From positions 8,059,154-8,123,153 of the forward strand of contig BSYO01000014.1 of the NCBI GenBank assembly GCA_033239525.1: a stretch of DNA of 64,000 bases, in the 5' to 3' direction. The position numbers were made by a program, and so were the translations under genes. The first letter of the stretch is position 1. The number at the start of each line of letters is the position of its first letter. Positions 22,743 through 39,330 of this stretch are shown one piece after another. The stretch comes from Nepenthes gracilis (lineage: Eukaryota > Streptophyta > Magnoliopsida > Caryophyllales > Nepenthaceae). The notes below the pieces were generated by a model that worked only from the letters and a program-made list of their open reading frames with translations, was not told the DNA's origin and ran no database searches.

Positions 22743-23708
22743 TATATCCTCCTAATAGTAAAAAGGAATTTCTAAAATTTAAAGAATTAATACTATTTTC
22801 TAATTTTTGAAGCATATTTCACTGACTTATGATTTTGGAAGCGTGATTATACTGATTTATGATTTCCGATGTTTGTATAGAATGGAATTCCCTTGTTTTC
22901 ATACTTTAATGTTTTCCTGATTTATCCTTTTCCCTATTTCCTTATCCGTTTCTATTCTTGAATATTCCCATGAATTTACCTAACTGTGCGTATGTTCTAC
23001 AAAGGATTTCATGATCACTGCTTTATTGCATCTATACTTTATATGCCATGATACCCGTTTTACTGCATTATGTTCTATATGAAAGTATTATATTCTGCAA
23101 GTTTTAGTACATTATTGGGTTTCTGCTCTTTGTTTTACTTTCCTCCCCTCTAAATAAGAATATAGAGACGGTATCTGACAAGCAAGAATAGGCAAGCTAG
23201 CAAGGAACATTCTAGAGCCTCGAAGTCCTTTCTGGAGATTTTGGGAGATTTAATAGCTTTGCATATAATTATAGCACCCGAGGATGGATATTGTATATGT
23301 ATATTGGTCATTATATGCTTTTATTATAATGAAACGTTGATTTATACTTCCGTAGGCTTACGTTACTGATATAGTTGCCTCTGCTATTCTGTTTTGAAAA
23401 TGTATAGGTCCTAAATGACATCTCATTTTGAGTTTTGAATAGTGGATAGGATTGGTTAATTAAAGCCGTGGGAGAAGACATGGCGTCTAATGATCTTGTG
23501 TATAAACTGTAAATTGTGTGGAGATTTATATTTGTGTCCCTACAGGTTATGGACAGGTTGTTTGTATTCGGTTTAACCCAATTTTAAGAAAAACTCTATC
23601 AATTTTTTCATAGAACTTTAAGTTATTATTTGAACTCTAATTTCTATATCTGTAATGACGGAATTATCTAAGGACCAAAAAAAAAAAAATCCATTCCGTC
23701 ATAGTTAC

Positions 23709-23996
23709 CTAGCCTCCTAGCTTTCTTGGATAGTTTTTTTTTTTCTTCTGGCCTCCTCTCAGGGAAGCTGGAGTAGAGACTGCCACGGGTGGAGCTCCTT
23801 GCTTCATATTTTCCTGGCGGGTTTAGAGCATTTAAAGTGTTTGATTCATGTTATTTATCTGTTTCGTCTGGTTCTAGAAAAATTGAGCGGGTATTTCGTT
23901 GACCACTCCATTGACCGGGTTACCAGCAGAGTGGTCTCGGTCGGGTGTGGTCATGTCTCTAACAGGACCATTAGCTTGCGCTCTGGTATTCACCAT
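23709..23996 (-). pseudogene. Tat gag, N-terminal part
   Basis: ATG at 23996-23994 gives MVNTRAQANGPVRDM, the usual start of Tat/Retand gag. A stop follows after about 40 codons (...NEIPAQFF). The frame is then lost, and the solo LTR at 23703 separates it from the rest of gag. Confidence 0.75.
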
Positions 23997-24059
23997 TCTG
24001 ATTAATGGAAGGAGAAACTGAGAGAGAATGGGGAGAAAAGTGGTTGGCTTCTTGTAAGC

Positions 24060-24078
24060 TTCTCACAGACGATGTCGA
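24060..24078 (-). other. Degenerate primer binding site of the Tat element
   Basis: Minus strand directly after the 5' LTR end reads TCGACATCGTCTGTGAGAA. Tat elements usually carry TTGGCGCCGTCTGTGGGAA here; the position and the CGTCTGTG core agree, and the rest has mutated. Confidence 0.6.
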
Positions 24079-25015
24079 TGATGCGTCATGTATCTAAATT
24101 TCAAACAGATTTGGGTCAAATTGATCATCGGAGTTCGGCTCCGTCTACTGAGTCTGGATCCTGTACACTATAACTACGAACAAGAGGTCTGGTGACAGTG
24201 AAAAATTGTCCCACCGAAAACACTCCAACACTCAAGTCAGCAAATAACCTTCGAATTAAGAAGGTGAAAGTAAATGATATAAGGTGAATACAGAGAGTGT
24301 TTGTCATGGAAGAGTGCTCTCATTTAGCGAAGCTTTGGTGGCTCATAATGAGCGTTGGCTTTAAGCACTTGTTCACTGCGAACGTAGGCAAAAAGAGAAA
24401 GAGCGTTTGCATTCTGAAAATGTGTGAGGCTTTTGTGGGAGAATGACAGCGTGTCCTAGAATGAGAACTGCATAGTCTTTTATAGTTGCTGTACTAGGTG
24501 GTCTTCCTTATATAGAAAGGTTTGATTTTCACGCTCTGTTGGGATCGCTATCTTTTCTGATGTGGAGCTTTTGTGGCAATAACGGTTGCTAAATTGATTG
24601 CTTTCCTTCTGCGTTCCGTAACTGCTAGGGTTTCCAGTAGACGGGAAAAGGATTCTGGCACCTTCCTTCTGAAATGCGCATTGAATTTGCTGATGATCAT
24701 TTTAGTAGAGATTGCCTTTTGTGGAGAGCGTAAAATTAGGGGAGAAGACCGTTGTTGGTCAAATACGGTTGCGTGGGCCAAATTGGGCTTGGCCTACTTG
24801 AGGCCTAGCCTTCAGACGGTCAACTGGTCCTACTACCGGTCAACGAAAATATTGACCGTATCAAAAGCAAGTCGTCCATCCAGTTTCTAGACTTCTCCTG
24901 GCTCATTTAGCATTTGGTTCGGTTAACGATATATGTTAACTGTCCAGGCATAAATGGACTGTTGCGAATTTGGACCATTCCTCCTTGGGTCAGCCCATTA
25001 TGGGCTTATCCATTA
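24079..25015 (-). repeat. 5' LTR of the Tat element
   Basis: 937 bp, full-length match to 1689-2626. The minus strand starts TAATGGATAAG (partner TGATGGG), so the terminal TG has become TA. TATA box on the minus strand near 24476-24486. Confidence 0.92.
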
Positions 25016-25020
25016 CATAT

Positions 25021-25497
25021 TAATATATAAAATACGTAGACATGCGTCATTCTATATGAAAATCATAACTACAAACCACATTTAAAATACGCTTTGCTAT
25101 ATGATACATAATTTTTTTTTTACTTTGGATAATTTTGAACAAAACTATTACAAAATAAGTTTAACAATATATTTAGTAAATTTATAAATTAAAAACTTTT
25201 ATCATATGCTAAATTAATTAAAAATTTTTAAACAATTATTAATAAGTCAAAATGGCATGCAACCACATAACTTCTTATCATATTTCTTCTGGGTACTTGG
25301 CCTTCAATAAAAGTGGAAATATGATGCCCATTGAAGTGTGTTCTAGCTCGAAACAAACAGGAGAGAGTAACCGAGTCGCGAAGGTAAAAAGAATAGACAG
25401 AAGTGGAGGGGAAGATCTTTAAATAGTACAATTTACAACACGGTTTTACATCATATTTTTCTACCTGAAAGGAAAGCAGAAAAGATGGGATTAGAAA
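25021..25497. other. Short spacer between Tat element and ECD gene
   Basis: AT-rich flank that should include the 3' UTR of the ECD homologue. No clear canonical AATAAA on the minus strand near the stop, and no ORF of note. Confidence 0.5.
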
Positions 25498-30499
<5,002 letters not shown>

Positions 30500-31016
30500 G
30501 GTCGGCTATTTCCAAGATTCTCCAGACGCTTCGTTCTGCCCTGGTGGATATATATATGTTCTCAGGTAACCGAAAGACGGCGTCGTATCGGAGGGTTTTT
30601 GGATGATTCCGACGTCGTATCAGGAAAATAACAGTCAAAGCTGTCAAATTAGTTTCAAAAAAACAAAAAAATAAAATAAAATAAAAACCAATTACCGTAT
30701 CATGAACATAATCCGAGGCAGGGGCAACTTTTTTCAGTATGTTGGTATATATGGTATAGTTTTGAATAAAATTTTAAAAGATTTTTGGGATTAGAATATT
30801 ACATAAAAAAAAGCTTATAACAATTTTTAAAAATTAATGAATTTGTATAAGTGTTTCCTTTTAAATATTTAATATAATTAAAAAATGATCAAGATTTACT
30901 AATTATTTACCTAAAATCTTAATTATCAGTATCTAGATGAGATAAGTTTTACGAATTTCTTTTGCATTTTAAATCAAGGCAAGAAGTTATTGCGTTCCAC
31001 GAATTCGAATTATCCT
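30500..31016 (-). promoter_or_regulatory. ECD 5' flank / probable promoter
   Basis: About 0.5 kb between the start codon and the second Tat LTR. A TATA-like run on the minus strand (ATATATATATCC, 30547-30558) lies only about 50 bases from the ATG, so if it is used the 5' UTR is very short. The rest is AT-rich with A-rich runs around 30656-30690. Confidence 0.45.
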
Positions 31017-31324
31017 ATGAATTAAGGGGCCGCGAATCAAATTTTTATGGTGAGTCGATCTGATGGGATTTAGTCTCCATAACCTCAAACCTGAACTCTG
31101 TATAATAAAACTAAAAACGATATATTAGAGGACGATAAAAATTATTCCCAATATATATCATCTGACGCTCAAATCAGAAACCTTTCTAAGCAAATAGAAA
31201 GATACATGGAGGATATGTAAATATATGTATCGGTGGATTGAGCGTTTGGGTGCGCCCGATTGATGAACAACTTAGATGTGCACCTGCAGAGGGATGACTT
31301 AGGGATGCGTCTGGTAGAGGGGTG

Positions 31325-33513
31325 TGTGACAAAATGGGTTTTTTTTTTTAAACCTACATCAATAACAGATAAACAAATGCCAATAATATAAATATCTGTA
31401 GAAAATTGGACAAATTTTTTTCTAAAACTTAGCAAAAACCTAATACAAACAACTTATATTTTTCACAATCTCGACAATTATACAAACAAATAAACTTTCA
31501 CATTTATTCATCAACAAATATAAGATCAACAAAATGCCATAACATCCATGACTCCAAGATACTATATCTTATCACTATCTTGGTTCAACGGGGAGATACC
31601 ATCTAGAACCTGTACAAATCCAAAAGTAAATAGCAGAAATAGAACTATATCCAAAATATAAACCTGCGGAAGCAAAAATACCATTCCAGTAAAAATACAG
31701 AATATGTCATAACAATTAATACATAATTTTCATCCACAATTTAGGCATTTATATTCATATTAATCAGACTCTTAAGATAGGCTTTGAAGCTCCTAAAATC
31801 TTCAAGATAGCTTTAAGGCTTCCAAAAGTCTACTGGCTAGGCAAAATCTATTCTTTGTCATCAGGAACTAATTTTACTTTCTCACCTGGAGGGAAAAAAA
31901 ATAAAAGTGTGAGTCGAAACCCAATAAAATACAGTAAAAACATGCAAGTGTAATGCTTTCAAACAGAATATACGTATAGATAAGTAGGACCATAGAAATA
32001 TCTGAAGAACAGAGAAGTACATGATAACAGGAGAAAAGCATAATTTTGTATAACATGCTTCTAAAATCATAAATCAGTAAAACAGGCATAAAAATCAAAA
32101 TACGGTATCAAATTCTGTAACTTCTAGAAATCTAACTTATTATCCTAAGGACCAACTAGTAGACCCTACTAGTCGAGGGGACGGATAATCAATGACAGAT
32201 TATATTCTCTCCACACAATCCAAGGTTAGAAACAGAACAAAAGTAACCTTTCTAGTGGGATTAGAACAGAATTAATTCCCGAAGGCAGGTCAGATATAAA
32301 ATTTCTACCCCTAGGTTAACGCCTTGAAGAAGGGTGGACTACGTATAACTCCATAGACGGAATTATTCTCGATTACTATCATAACGTTTTAAGGTATATC
32401 AGAGAACCTTACCTGACCGTATATCAGTCCTAGGTCCTAATTTAATAGAATAAAAAATATCTTTTCACTTATTTCTTAGTTTTTAACTCATCGTACCTCA
32501 GCAGGCCAATTAGATTCATACAAATAGCCTTTCAAATAACTTTAGAAGTTTGTAGTAATTCAATAACACAGTTTCGTGTAAATTCTTCAAATAGAAATCA
32601 AAGTATGAGCAATAATATTTTACAAATAAACCTTCACATATCAAGATTTAAGGATTTTAAACATCAAAATTCCCAATTTTCATTTTAGGATTTCACACAA
32701 AACTTTCGAACTTAAATCGGACACCAAACATATGCTTATTCATGAAATTAAAGTCATATATCACAATAAATATACAAAATCATGTAATTAAACCAAACAT
32801 CTCCAAATTTTTTAGTTAGGATTTGTCACAAAATATTCGGACACAAAATGAACACAAAACATGAGCCAAAGCATAAAATCAAAGCCACAACTCATAATAA
32901 TCATATGTATACACAAAATCTAACCAAGAAGTTATGAGAAATATGCTTTATTTACATTAAACATGGAGCAAGATGATTTTAGAATATAAATACCATTTTA
33001 GAGATAATAAAAAGAGGTAAAAATGAAAAATAACGTTTGAGGTACATTTGCCTTCATCTGATTTACCGTTTTTCTCATTTTGTTCGGATGGAAATTGGTG
33101 GAGAATCCCTCATCTTCTCTTTTCCTTCCCTTCCTCCTTCGTGTCTCTGTCGTTCGCTGCCCTTATTTCCCTTCCCCTTCCTTTTTATAATAAAAATGAA
33201 TAATGTCGCTAAAGTAAAATCGAGCGTGTGCTCGAGAGAGTGGCAAGCGAGTGGTGAGCGCCAGCTCACTGCCAGGGCCTCGCTCAAGCGCCACAGGTGA
33301 GCAGCGAGTGGGGCTTTTCTGGTTTTGGAGCCTGCTGTCACGCTTGAGTGTGCAGCAGGCGCCATGCTGTTGGGCTGCATATCAGTAAGTAGCAGCCCAT
33401 TTTCCTCTCTTTACACTTTTGAAACTCATTCTCCCATGTATATATAGCCTTATCCTGATTATTATTATTATAATTCCTATTAAATTATCATGTTTCGAAT
33501 TCGGGACCTCACA
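31325..33513 (-). mobile_element. Solo chromovirus LTR nested in Tat LTR, minus orientation
   Basis: 2189 bp. The minus strand starts TGTGAGGTCCCGAATTCG (33513) and ends at TGTGAC (plus strand, 31325). Flanks GGGTG (31320-31324) and TGGTG (33514-33518) differ at one base, a likely target duplication. TATA box on the minus strand near 33438-33447 (CTATATATAC). Homologous in reverse to 21583-23703. Confidence 0.82.
32155..32220 (-). other. Conserved LTR hairpins H2 and H1 (solo LTR copy)
   Basis: H2: ACTAGTAG (32155-32162) and CTACTAGT (32166-32173), loop ACC. H1: GATTATAT (32198-32205) and ACACAATC (32213-32220); on the sense strand two of the eight pairs become G-U wobbles, so pairing survives. 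The upstream block is at 32355-32400. Confidence 0.55.
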
Positions 33514-33652
33514 TGGTGGCTTAGATGCATTATTGTAGATTATCCGACATTCTAAGTATTAATTATTATTGGGGTGCTCTAGAAGGATGGCCAGTCAATT
33601 GAGTAGAATATCTCCTAGAGGGAGTGTCTTTCTTTGATGAACTCCTGAGAGG
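33514..33652 (-). other. Piece of the second Tat LTR between two solo LTRs
   Basis: 139 bp with no ORF; it belongs to the Tat LTR interrupted on both sides. Confidence 0.55.
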
Positions 33653-34233
33653 TTTAATGTGACGGACCAGCTTTTAATCCACCACATAAAACCTCCGTCA
33701 AGTCTAAATTCCTTAATAGACAATAATTAGGTGGACATAAAAAAAAATTTCTTTTCTTCTTTCAAACCTGAGATGCATACTAAAAATTATTAATTTCATT
33801 TATCCAAAAATAATCACGGAAACATGCTAACATTCATAGGTTCATAACAATAAATGAATGTAGACAAGATTACATGTATCCTCAAACATCAAAGACAACA
33901 TGATTAAATCTCTTCAAAAGTCTGCTCCAGCCCGCTAAGCTACTTAGCTACACCATAAAGATTCTACTCAACTTCGTCCTCCATAAGCCTTTCATCATCT
34001 GAAAAATAGCAAGAATGAGTTACAAAGCCCAGCAAGGTACTCACATGCAGAAAACAAAATATACATATAATCGAATCAAAACAGAGTTCTACAACATAAT
34101 TAGCATACGAAAATCATCATGTCGTTTCATCTTTATTTCTTCTTATTATCTTGTCTTCGTAGAATCCATAAAAACCATTGAAAATTTCTTATTATCATTA
34201 GGGATCGGACAGGAACGGATAACATCGAGGACG

Positions 34234-34255
34234 GGTTGTGTGTAACCCCACAACC
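34234..34255 (-). other. Conserved LTR hairpin H1 (GGTTGTG form)
   Basis: Arms GGTTGTG (34234-34240) and CACAACC (34249-34255). Compared with GATTGTG/CACAATC elsewhere, an A-T pair has become G-C on both arms. On the sense strand it is followed by CGTCCTCGATG, as in the other copies. Confidence 0.6.
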
Positions 34256-34579
34256 TAAAGCCGTATCCCCTTATTATGCTCCTTGGGGCGAAAGGTAATA
34301 CCTTTAACCCGGCATACGGGGTCGTAATCCATAGTTCTTGTGCCACCAGAAAGTCCCCTCCCGTGGCTCAGGAGGCAATCCTCGAGTATCACTCCAATAT
34401 CCTTCATCTATCTTTAACAACAAGTTTAATGGAGACTCGATTCATAGTTCTTGTCCTTTAATGGCCATACATCATAGTTTGGAAGTTGGAGTCATAGAGT
34501 TCTACTTGCTGTCCGTATTACATATATTTTCCTTGTTCTTATAACCTTTGTTCTTTAACTTTAACATTTGAAATCCATA

Positions 34580-35330
34580 TATCCTTTCTCATCAAAAGCC
34601 AGAGTTCAAAAGTCGGAGTTTATTTTTCAAACAAAAAGCCGAAGTTCAATAATTCGCAGTTCTTTTTCAATAAAAAGGACGGAGTACTTTTCATCAAAAG
34701 TCCGGAGTTCTTTTTCATAACAAGATGGAGTGCTTTTCTTTTCAAAGGGACGGAGTGCTTTTCTTTTCAAAATCCGGAGTGCTTTTCTTTTTAAAATCTA
34801 GAGTGCTTTTCTGTTCAAAATCCGAAGCTCTAAAATCCAGAGTTCATTTTCTTTCAAAATCCAAAGCTCTAAAATCTGGAGTTCATTTTCTTTCAAATTC
34901 CGAAGCTCTAAAATCCGGAGTTTATTTTCTTTCAAAATCCGAAACTCTAAAATCCGGAGTGCTTTTCTCAATAAGGCCGGGTTCTTTTTATCAAAAGCCG
35001 GAATTCTTTTTTCGTAAAAATCGGAGTTCTTTTCCAAAAATCGAGTTCTTTTTTACCGAAAAGTCAAGTTTTTTTCTCAAAAGGGACGGAGTTCTTTTTC
35101 CAAAATGGACTGAGTTCTTTTTCCGAAAGGGACGGAGTTCTTTGTCCAAAAGGGACGGAGTTCTTTTTTTTTTTCCAAAATGGATGGAATTCTTTTTCCA
35201 AAATTGACGGGAGTTTTTTTTTCCAAAAGGGACGGAGTAACTTTCTAAAAATGCCGGAGCTCTTTTTTTAAAAAACCTAGAGATCTTTTTTTGTTAAAAC
35301 CGAGTTCTTTTCTGAGGAGTTCTTGTTCCA
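34580..35330 (-). repeat. 22-25 bp minisatellite (CCGGAGTTCTTTT core)
   Basis: More than 25 imperfect units such as AAAGCCGGAGTTCTTTTTC. It lies downstream of the LTR TATA box. The long plus-strand frame here (34725-35207) is a by-product of the repeat. Confidence 0.85.
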
Positions 35331-36059
35331 TCTTAAGGCCAAAGTTCTTTACCTTAAACATGCATTTATCAAGTTCATAACAATTGACAAATAATCATGT
35401 TTCCAAAGGTAACAAAAATCGAACATCATGAATAACGGGCTTCCTTTTTAAACATGCGATTACGAACGATTCTTCCTTAATTCAAATAACAGAACAAACA
35501 TTGTACGTACAAAAATATAAGTCGATCAAAATATCAGATAAAGGAACAGAATAAACTTCATACATTCTAAAACATACTTTCATAAGAATATTAGATTTAC
35601 TCATATTGCAAACATGCATAATCATGAACTTTAAAAAAAACAGGGTGAGTACTCTTGCCTGGATTCCTTTTTCTTTCCTTGAACTTTTCGGTCTTTCTTT
35701 ACTAGGAAATTCTACTGAGTGCATTTTTCTGATGTTCTCTAGTGCTTATTTATAGCCCTTAGTTTTGGTGGCCGTCATTTATGGCTCTATATTTTTCAAA
35801 GAGTGTCATTTATGATTTTATATTTTCAAAACATTTCGAAATTAGCTAGATTATTTATGGCCGTGCATTCCCAAAGTCCTGAGTCATTAATTTTCCTTGA
35901 CCGGTAAAGTCTTTCTAACATTGTCATGCCGGCTCCTTCATCAACATCAACTTCGGCTTTCTTCTCCCACAATCTTACTTCTGCCTCACATAAATCACTT
36001 CGGCCTTCAAGGCCACTTTGGCCTTACTTCACAAAATTCTACTTCGGCCTTACATGGCT

Positions 36060-36350
36060 GGAGTTGATTTTTATCAAAGAAATCCGGACTTCTTTTCATC
36101 CCGAAAATCCAAACTCGTTTTTCATTAACGGAAATTCGGACTTCTTTTCATCACTGAAATCAGGACTCATTTTTCATCAAAGGAAATCCAGACTGATTTT
36201 TATCAAAGAAATCCGGCCTTCTTTTTACCAAGGAAATCCGGATTTCTTTTCACCTAAGAAATCCGGACTAGATTTTTTTATCAAGAAAATCCGGTCTTCT
36301 TTTCATCAAGAAATATTTCAGACTTCTTTTCATCAAGCAAGGCTGAACTT
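36060..36350 (-). repeat. Second short minisatellite in the same LTR (ATCCGGACTTC core)
   Basis: About 10 units such as GAAATCCGGACTTCTTTTCA, located upstream of the TATA box (U3), unlike the array at 34580-35330. Confidence 0.8.
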
Positions 36351-36393
36351 GATTTCATCTTCAGGCCGAGTTACTTTTCTTATTACATTTTTC

Positions 36394-36411
36394 GGTCAAT
36401 GGCGGTTGACC
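36394..36411 (-). promoter_or_regulatory. W-box-like palindrome in U3
   Basis: GGTCAATGGCGGTTGACC, two inverted TTGACC-type cores separated by a few bases. It matches the palindrome repeated at 44538-44965. Confidence 0.45.
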
Positions 36412-37740
36412 GGACTCAATGACTGAAATTTTCTATGTTTTAAAAATCTGGGTCGTTACATTTAACTACTTGGTAGAAGAGATGACTTTTGAAAGAAACA
36501 GATGACAGGGCCTTCCTGGATGAGATAGAGAGATCCATTGAATGAGGATAAACCTCCAGGCTCCTAGGATGGTGGGCTAGCCTCCTTAGGTGAGGCCTTT
36601 CGGATGGAGCACATGGCTCCAAGAAGGCTTGATGGAAGTGCCTTGTGGAAGGAAAGAATGGGTAGCAGAGCCTCTTTTTGGACTCTTTTCTCACTCACAA
36701 TCTCTCCTCTTTTGGATCCTCCCTTTGGCCATTTTTACCTCCCCCATTTTCATGAGATTGAAAAGGGTATTTATAGAGGTGAAGGACGGTTGGATTAATT
36801 GCCCATGAACAAGATAAGGTAGTTGTGTTATTCTGACCAATTGTTTACAATAGGTTACTTCCATATGCAAGAAGTAGGTGGTTGTGCATGATAGTTATTT
36901 TGAAGAGATTTGTTCAATCGATAATGGTAAATTGTATGGACTCATTTTCTGGGTTGGAATTGTTGAGCTGTTAGGCCAAATCAATAAGAGTTGCTGACTG
37001 GGGCTTGCTTTGGCGCTTCTTGAGCTTTCAATTATACTAGACATTTACTTCACTTGCGGACCTTCTTCTCGAGCTGGGTTTACTAAACCCATCACTAGCT
37101 CCCCATGTAGTGTGGTTTGAAATTTTTAACCCCTGGCATGCTTCTAATGGAACTCTATTTGTAGGTTTACATTAAACGTTATTACTATATAAACCTTGTG
37201 GTTACTGTTGTTGAGATTTTACACGTGCGTCTGATTGGTTATACTTGCCCCTGCCAAGAGGAGGCCGTAATACTGACAAAAGGGTGATTGCCGGCTAAGC
37301 CTTGAGGCTATTGTCGCCGGACTTTCACTAGCCTAGGTCGTTGTCCGCATGTATCCGTCAATGCTCAATCCTATTAAAGGATGTCGTGGTATTTATGCGA
37401 CTGGTCCTAGTCTATTATTGACCGTTATTGACTGATAGTACTCACTCCTTTGGGAGGAAGTTGCCACAGTCATGCTGAAAAGCTCTCTAATGTTTTGAAT
37501 TCAACCACACGTGGACCACTCGGTGACGGAACTAAGGTTTAAATTCGATCTCATAAGGGCCGCTCAGTTTGGGACCGAGGTTCAAATTTGACCTCATATG
37601 GGCCGCTCGATATGGGACCAAGGTTTTGTAACATGTGAATAAAAATTTACCTGACTTAGGGGCAGTCTAGGTCACTCGAAGATATATAATGATGTGAGTA
37701 TGAGCAGATAAAATATTATGCTATTAATTAAATATGATTC

Positions 37741-38120
37741 AAGCAAGTAGTGTGATGCATGCAAAACTCAGCAGGATTCAGCTTGGAATTGTGGTTGGTG
37801 TTCAAAGTAGATGGTGTGCTATGTTCTTGGAGCGTTTGTGGACTATATTGCTCTTGGATTTCATCATTGTTTGATGACTCAATGAATTTCTTGGCCGCCG
37901 TCAGGCCTTGTCACTTGTGGCCACTCGGGCTACGAGGTTATCACTCCACAGGCTTTTTTGCGTATGCTAGACTGCTTCAATTGTGTGAGAGTTGAAGGAT
38001 GAAGCCCCCAACTTAACATATTGGGACAAATGCAAATCAAAGCAGTTGAAACTATTAGAAGACTGACAACAATAGCCGTTGTGTTGGGTTTGGTCATTCC
38101 TTGTGGGGTGTATTTATGTG
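37741..38120. other. Unassigned sequence in transposon debris
   Basis: No convincing ORF. A CCCCCAACTT tract near 38005 may be a relic polypurine tract of a minus-strand element. Confidence 0.35.
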
Positions 38121-39330
38121 GCCTCAAGAGAATTTCAAAGTGGAATTCCAAAACGAAAATCCAAGAGTTGAATTCAAGAGTGAAAATCCATAGTTGGAAT
38201 TCCCATAATGGAATTCCGAAGTGAACAAAATCTAGACTAAACAAAATTTGGAGTGGATTATCCTTTGGAGTGGATAAAATTTTGGAGTGGGCAAAATTCG
38301 AAGTGGATAAGAATTTTGGAGTGGCCAAACTTTCGGAGTGGATAAGAATTTCAGTGTGGGTAAAATTTTTAGAGTTGGCAAAATCCGGAGTGACCATCTT
38401 CCGAAGTGGATAAAATTTTGGAGCGGATTATGATTCTGGAGTGAACAAAATCAGGAATGACCATCCTCCAGAGTGATTAAACTTCTGGAGTGGATTATTA
38501 TTCTAGAGTGAACAAAATCTGGAATGACCATCGTCCGGAGTGATTAAACTTTCGGAGTGGATTATTATTCCGAAGTGAATAAAATCTAGAGTGACCATTG
38601 TTCGTAGTGATTATTATTCCGGAGTGGATTATTATTCCAAAGTGAACAAAATTCGGAGTGACTATCTTTCGAAGTGGCTTTGTGTACCAGACCGAGCTTC
38701 TACTGGAGTGAATTAGACCGGCTGATTGAGAGGGGAGCACCAGAGTGAATCTGGCCTTCGAAGAGAGAAGTGGAGGGCGCTGGAATAGTTCAATCTGACC
38801 AGAGTGTAAACAATTGTCGGAATGCCTTTTGGGCGCTGGAGTGGATATGAACCAGAGTGGCTACCTGTGCTGGACTGAGGTGCGGCTGAAATGGGTCAAT
38901 TTGGCCGAAGTCGAGATAATTGCCGAAATGCCATTTGCGTGTTGGAGTGTCTCTACCGGCTGAGAGAGACAGATCACCGAAGTGTCTCTTTCGGCTGAGA
39001 GAGAAAGATCACCAGAGTGTTTGGCTGGCTTACTGCGAAAAGAAATGCCGAAGTGGAGCTAGTAGAGAGATGAAATGCGGTTTAGTTCAACTCCGGCATT
39101 TGTGCCAGAGTGAATTTGGTCGGCTAAAAGAGATGAAATGCTGGAGTGGATCTGGACTGCTTTGTGAGAGAAGTAATTTTTCAAAGTGGACTCGGTTGGC
39201 TGAATTGCTACCGGAGTGGACATTATCCGGCTAAGCTACCGTCGGAGTTGCATTTGAACGCCGGATTGAGCTGCTACAACTCCGACTCTAGCGCCAGAGT
39301 GAGCTACTACAACTTTGACTTGGGCACTAG
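38121..39330. repeat. GGAGTGG/CCGGAGTG minisatellite region
   Basis: Imperfect units of about 22 bp with the core CGGAGTGG. From 38395 to 38680 they form a 66-67 bp higher-order repeat (landmark 'ccatc' at 38395, 38461, 38528, 38595, 38661). By analogy with arrays in the chromovirus LTRs, this is probably part of another, unbounded LTR. Confidence 0.65.

Larger units (their letters stand above)
21583..23703 (+). mobile_element. Solo LTR of a chromovirus, inserted in Tat gag
   Basis: 2121 bp. It starts TATAAGATCCCGA (compare TGTGAGATCCCGA) and ends CCGTCATA (compare CCGTCACA). Likely target duplication GTTGC (21578-21582) and GTTAC (23704-23708), one mismatch. No internal domain is present, so it probably arose by LTR-LTR recombination. 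It is related to 31325-33513 and 53319-55676 through a shared hairpin region. Confidence 0.85.
1689..25015 (-). mobile_element. Ty3/gypsy Tat-lineage retrotransposon with two nested insertions
   Basis: Minus-strand element with LTRs at 1689-2626 and 24079-25015, flanked by the perfect 5-bp duplication CATAT (1684-1688 and 25016-25020). Reading the minus strand from high to low coordinates: LTR, primer binding site, gag beginning MVNTRAQ, protease (DNGSS), reverse transcriptase, RNase H, integrase, an extra ORF on the opposite strand, a 57-bp minisatellite, a purine tract, and LTR. This order with an antisense extra ORF is known for Tat/Retand elements. The LTRs differ at many sites, largely transitions, so the insertion is old. 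All reading frames contain stops or shifts. A chromovirus (4302-14738) and a solo LTR (21583-23703) interrupt it. Confidence 0.93.
33658..36460 (-). mobile_element. Solo chromovirus LTR, minus orientation, perfect target duplication
   Basis: 2803 bp. The minus strand starts TGTAACGACCCAG and ends at TGTGACGGACC (plus strand, 33658). Perfect duplication TTTAA at 33653-33657 and 36461-36465. TATA box on the minus strand near 35747-35754 (CTATAAATA). No internal domain. Confidence 0.9.
31017..37740 (-). mobile_element. Second Tat element fragment: 3' LTR with two nested solo LTRs, plus internal debris
   Basis: The LTR start with polypurine tract is at 37080-37105 (minus strand ATGGGGAGCTAG then TGATGGG), the same pattern as 2620-2640. 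The 3' LTR signature CTGATTTGAGCGTC is near 31155-31175. Removing the nested LTRs leaves about 1.07 kb, close to the 938 bp of the first Tat. The left edge (about 31017) is my estimate. TATA box on the minus strand at 36768-36777. The internal part 37106-37740 matches the spacer at 15900-16440; the antisense ORF is missing. I do not find the 5' LTR. Confidence 0.7.

Noticed and set aside
34725..35207. 160-codon repeat-rich plus-strand ORF
   Set aside because: By-product of the CCGGAGTTCTTTT minisatellite in a solo LTR.
37575..37620. GGTTCAAATTTGACC as a tRNA T-arm
   Set aside because: No matching A box or cloverleaf; it is part of the repeated Tat spacer.
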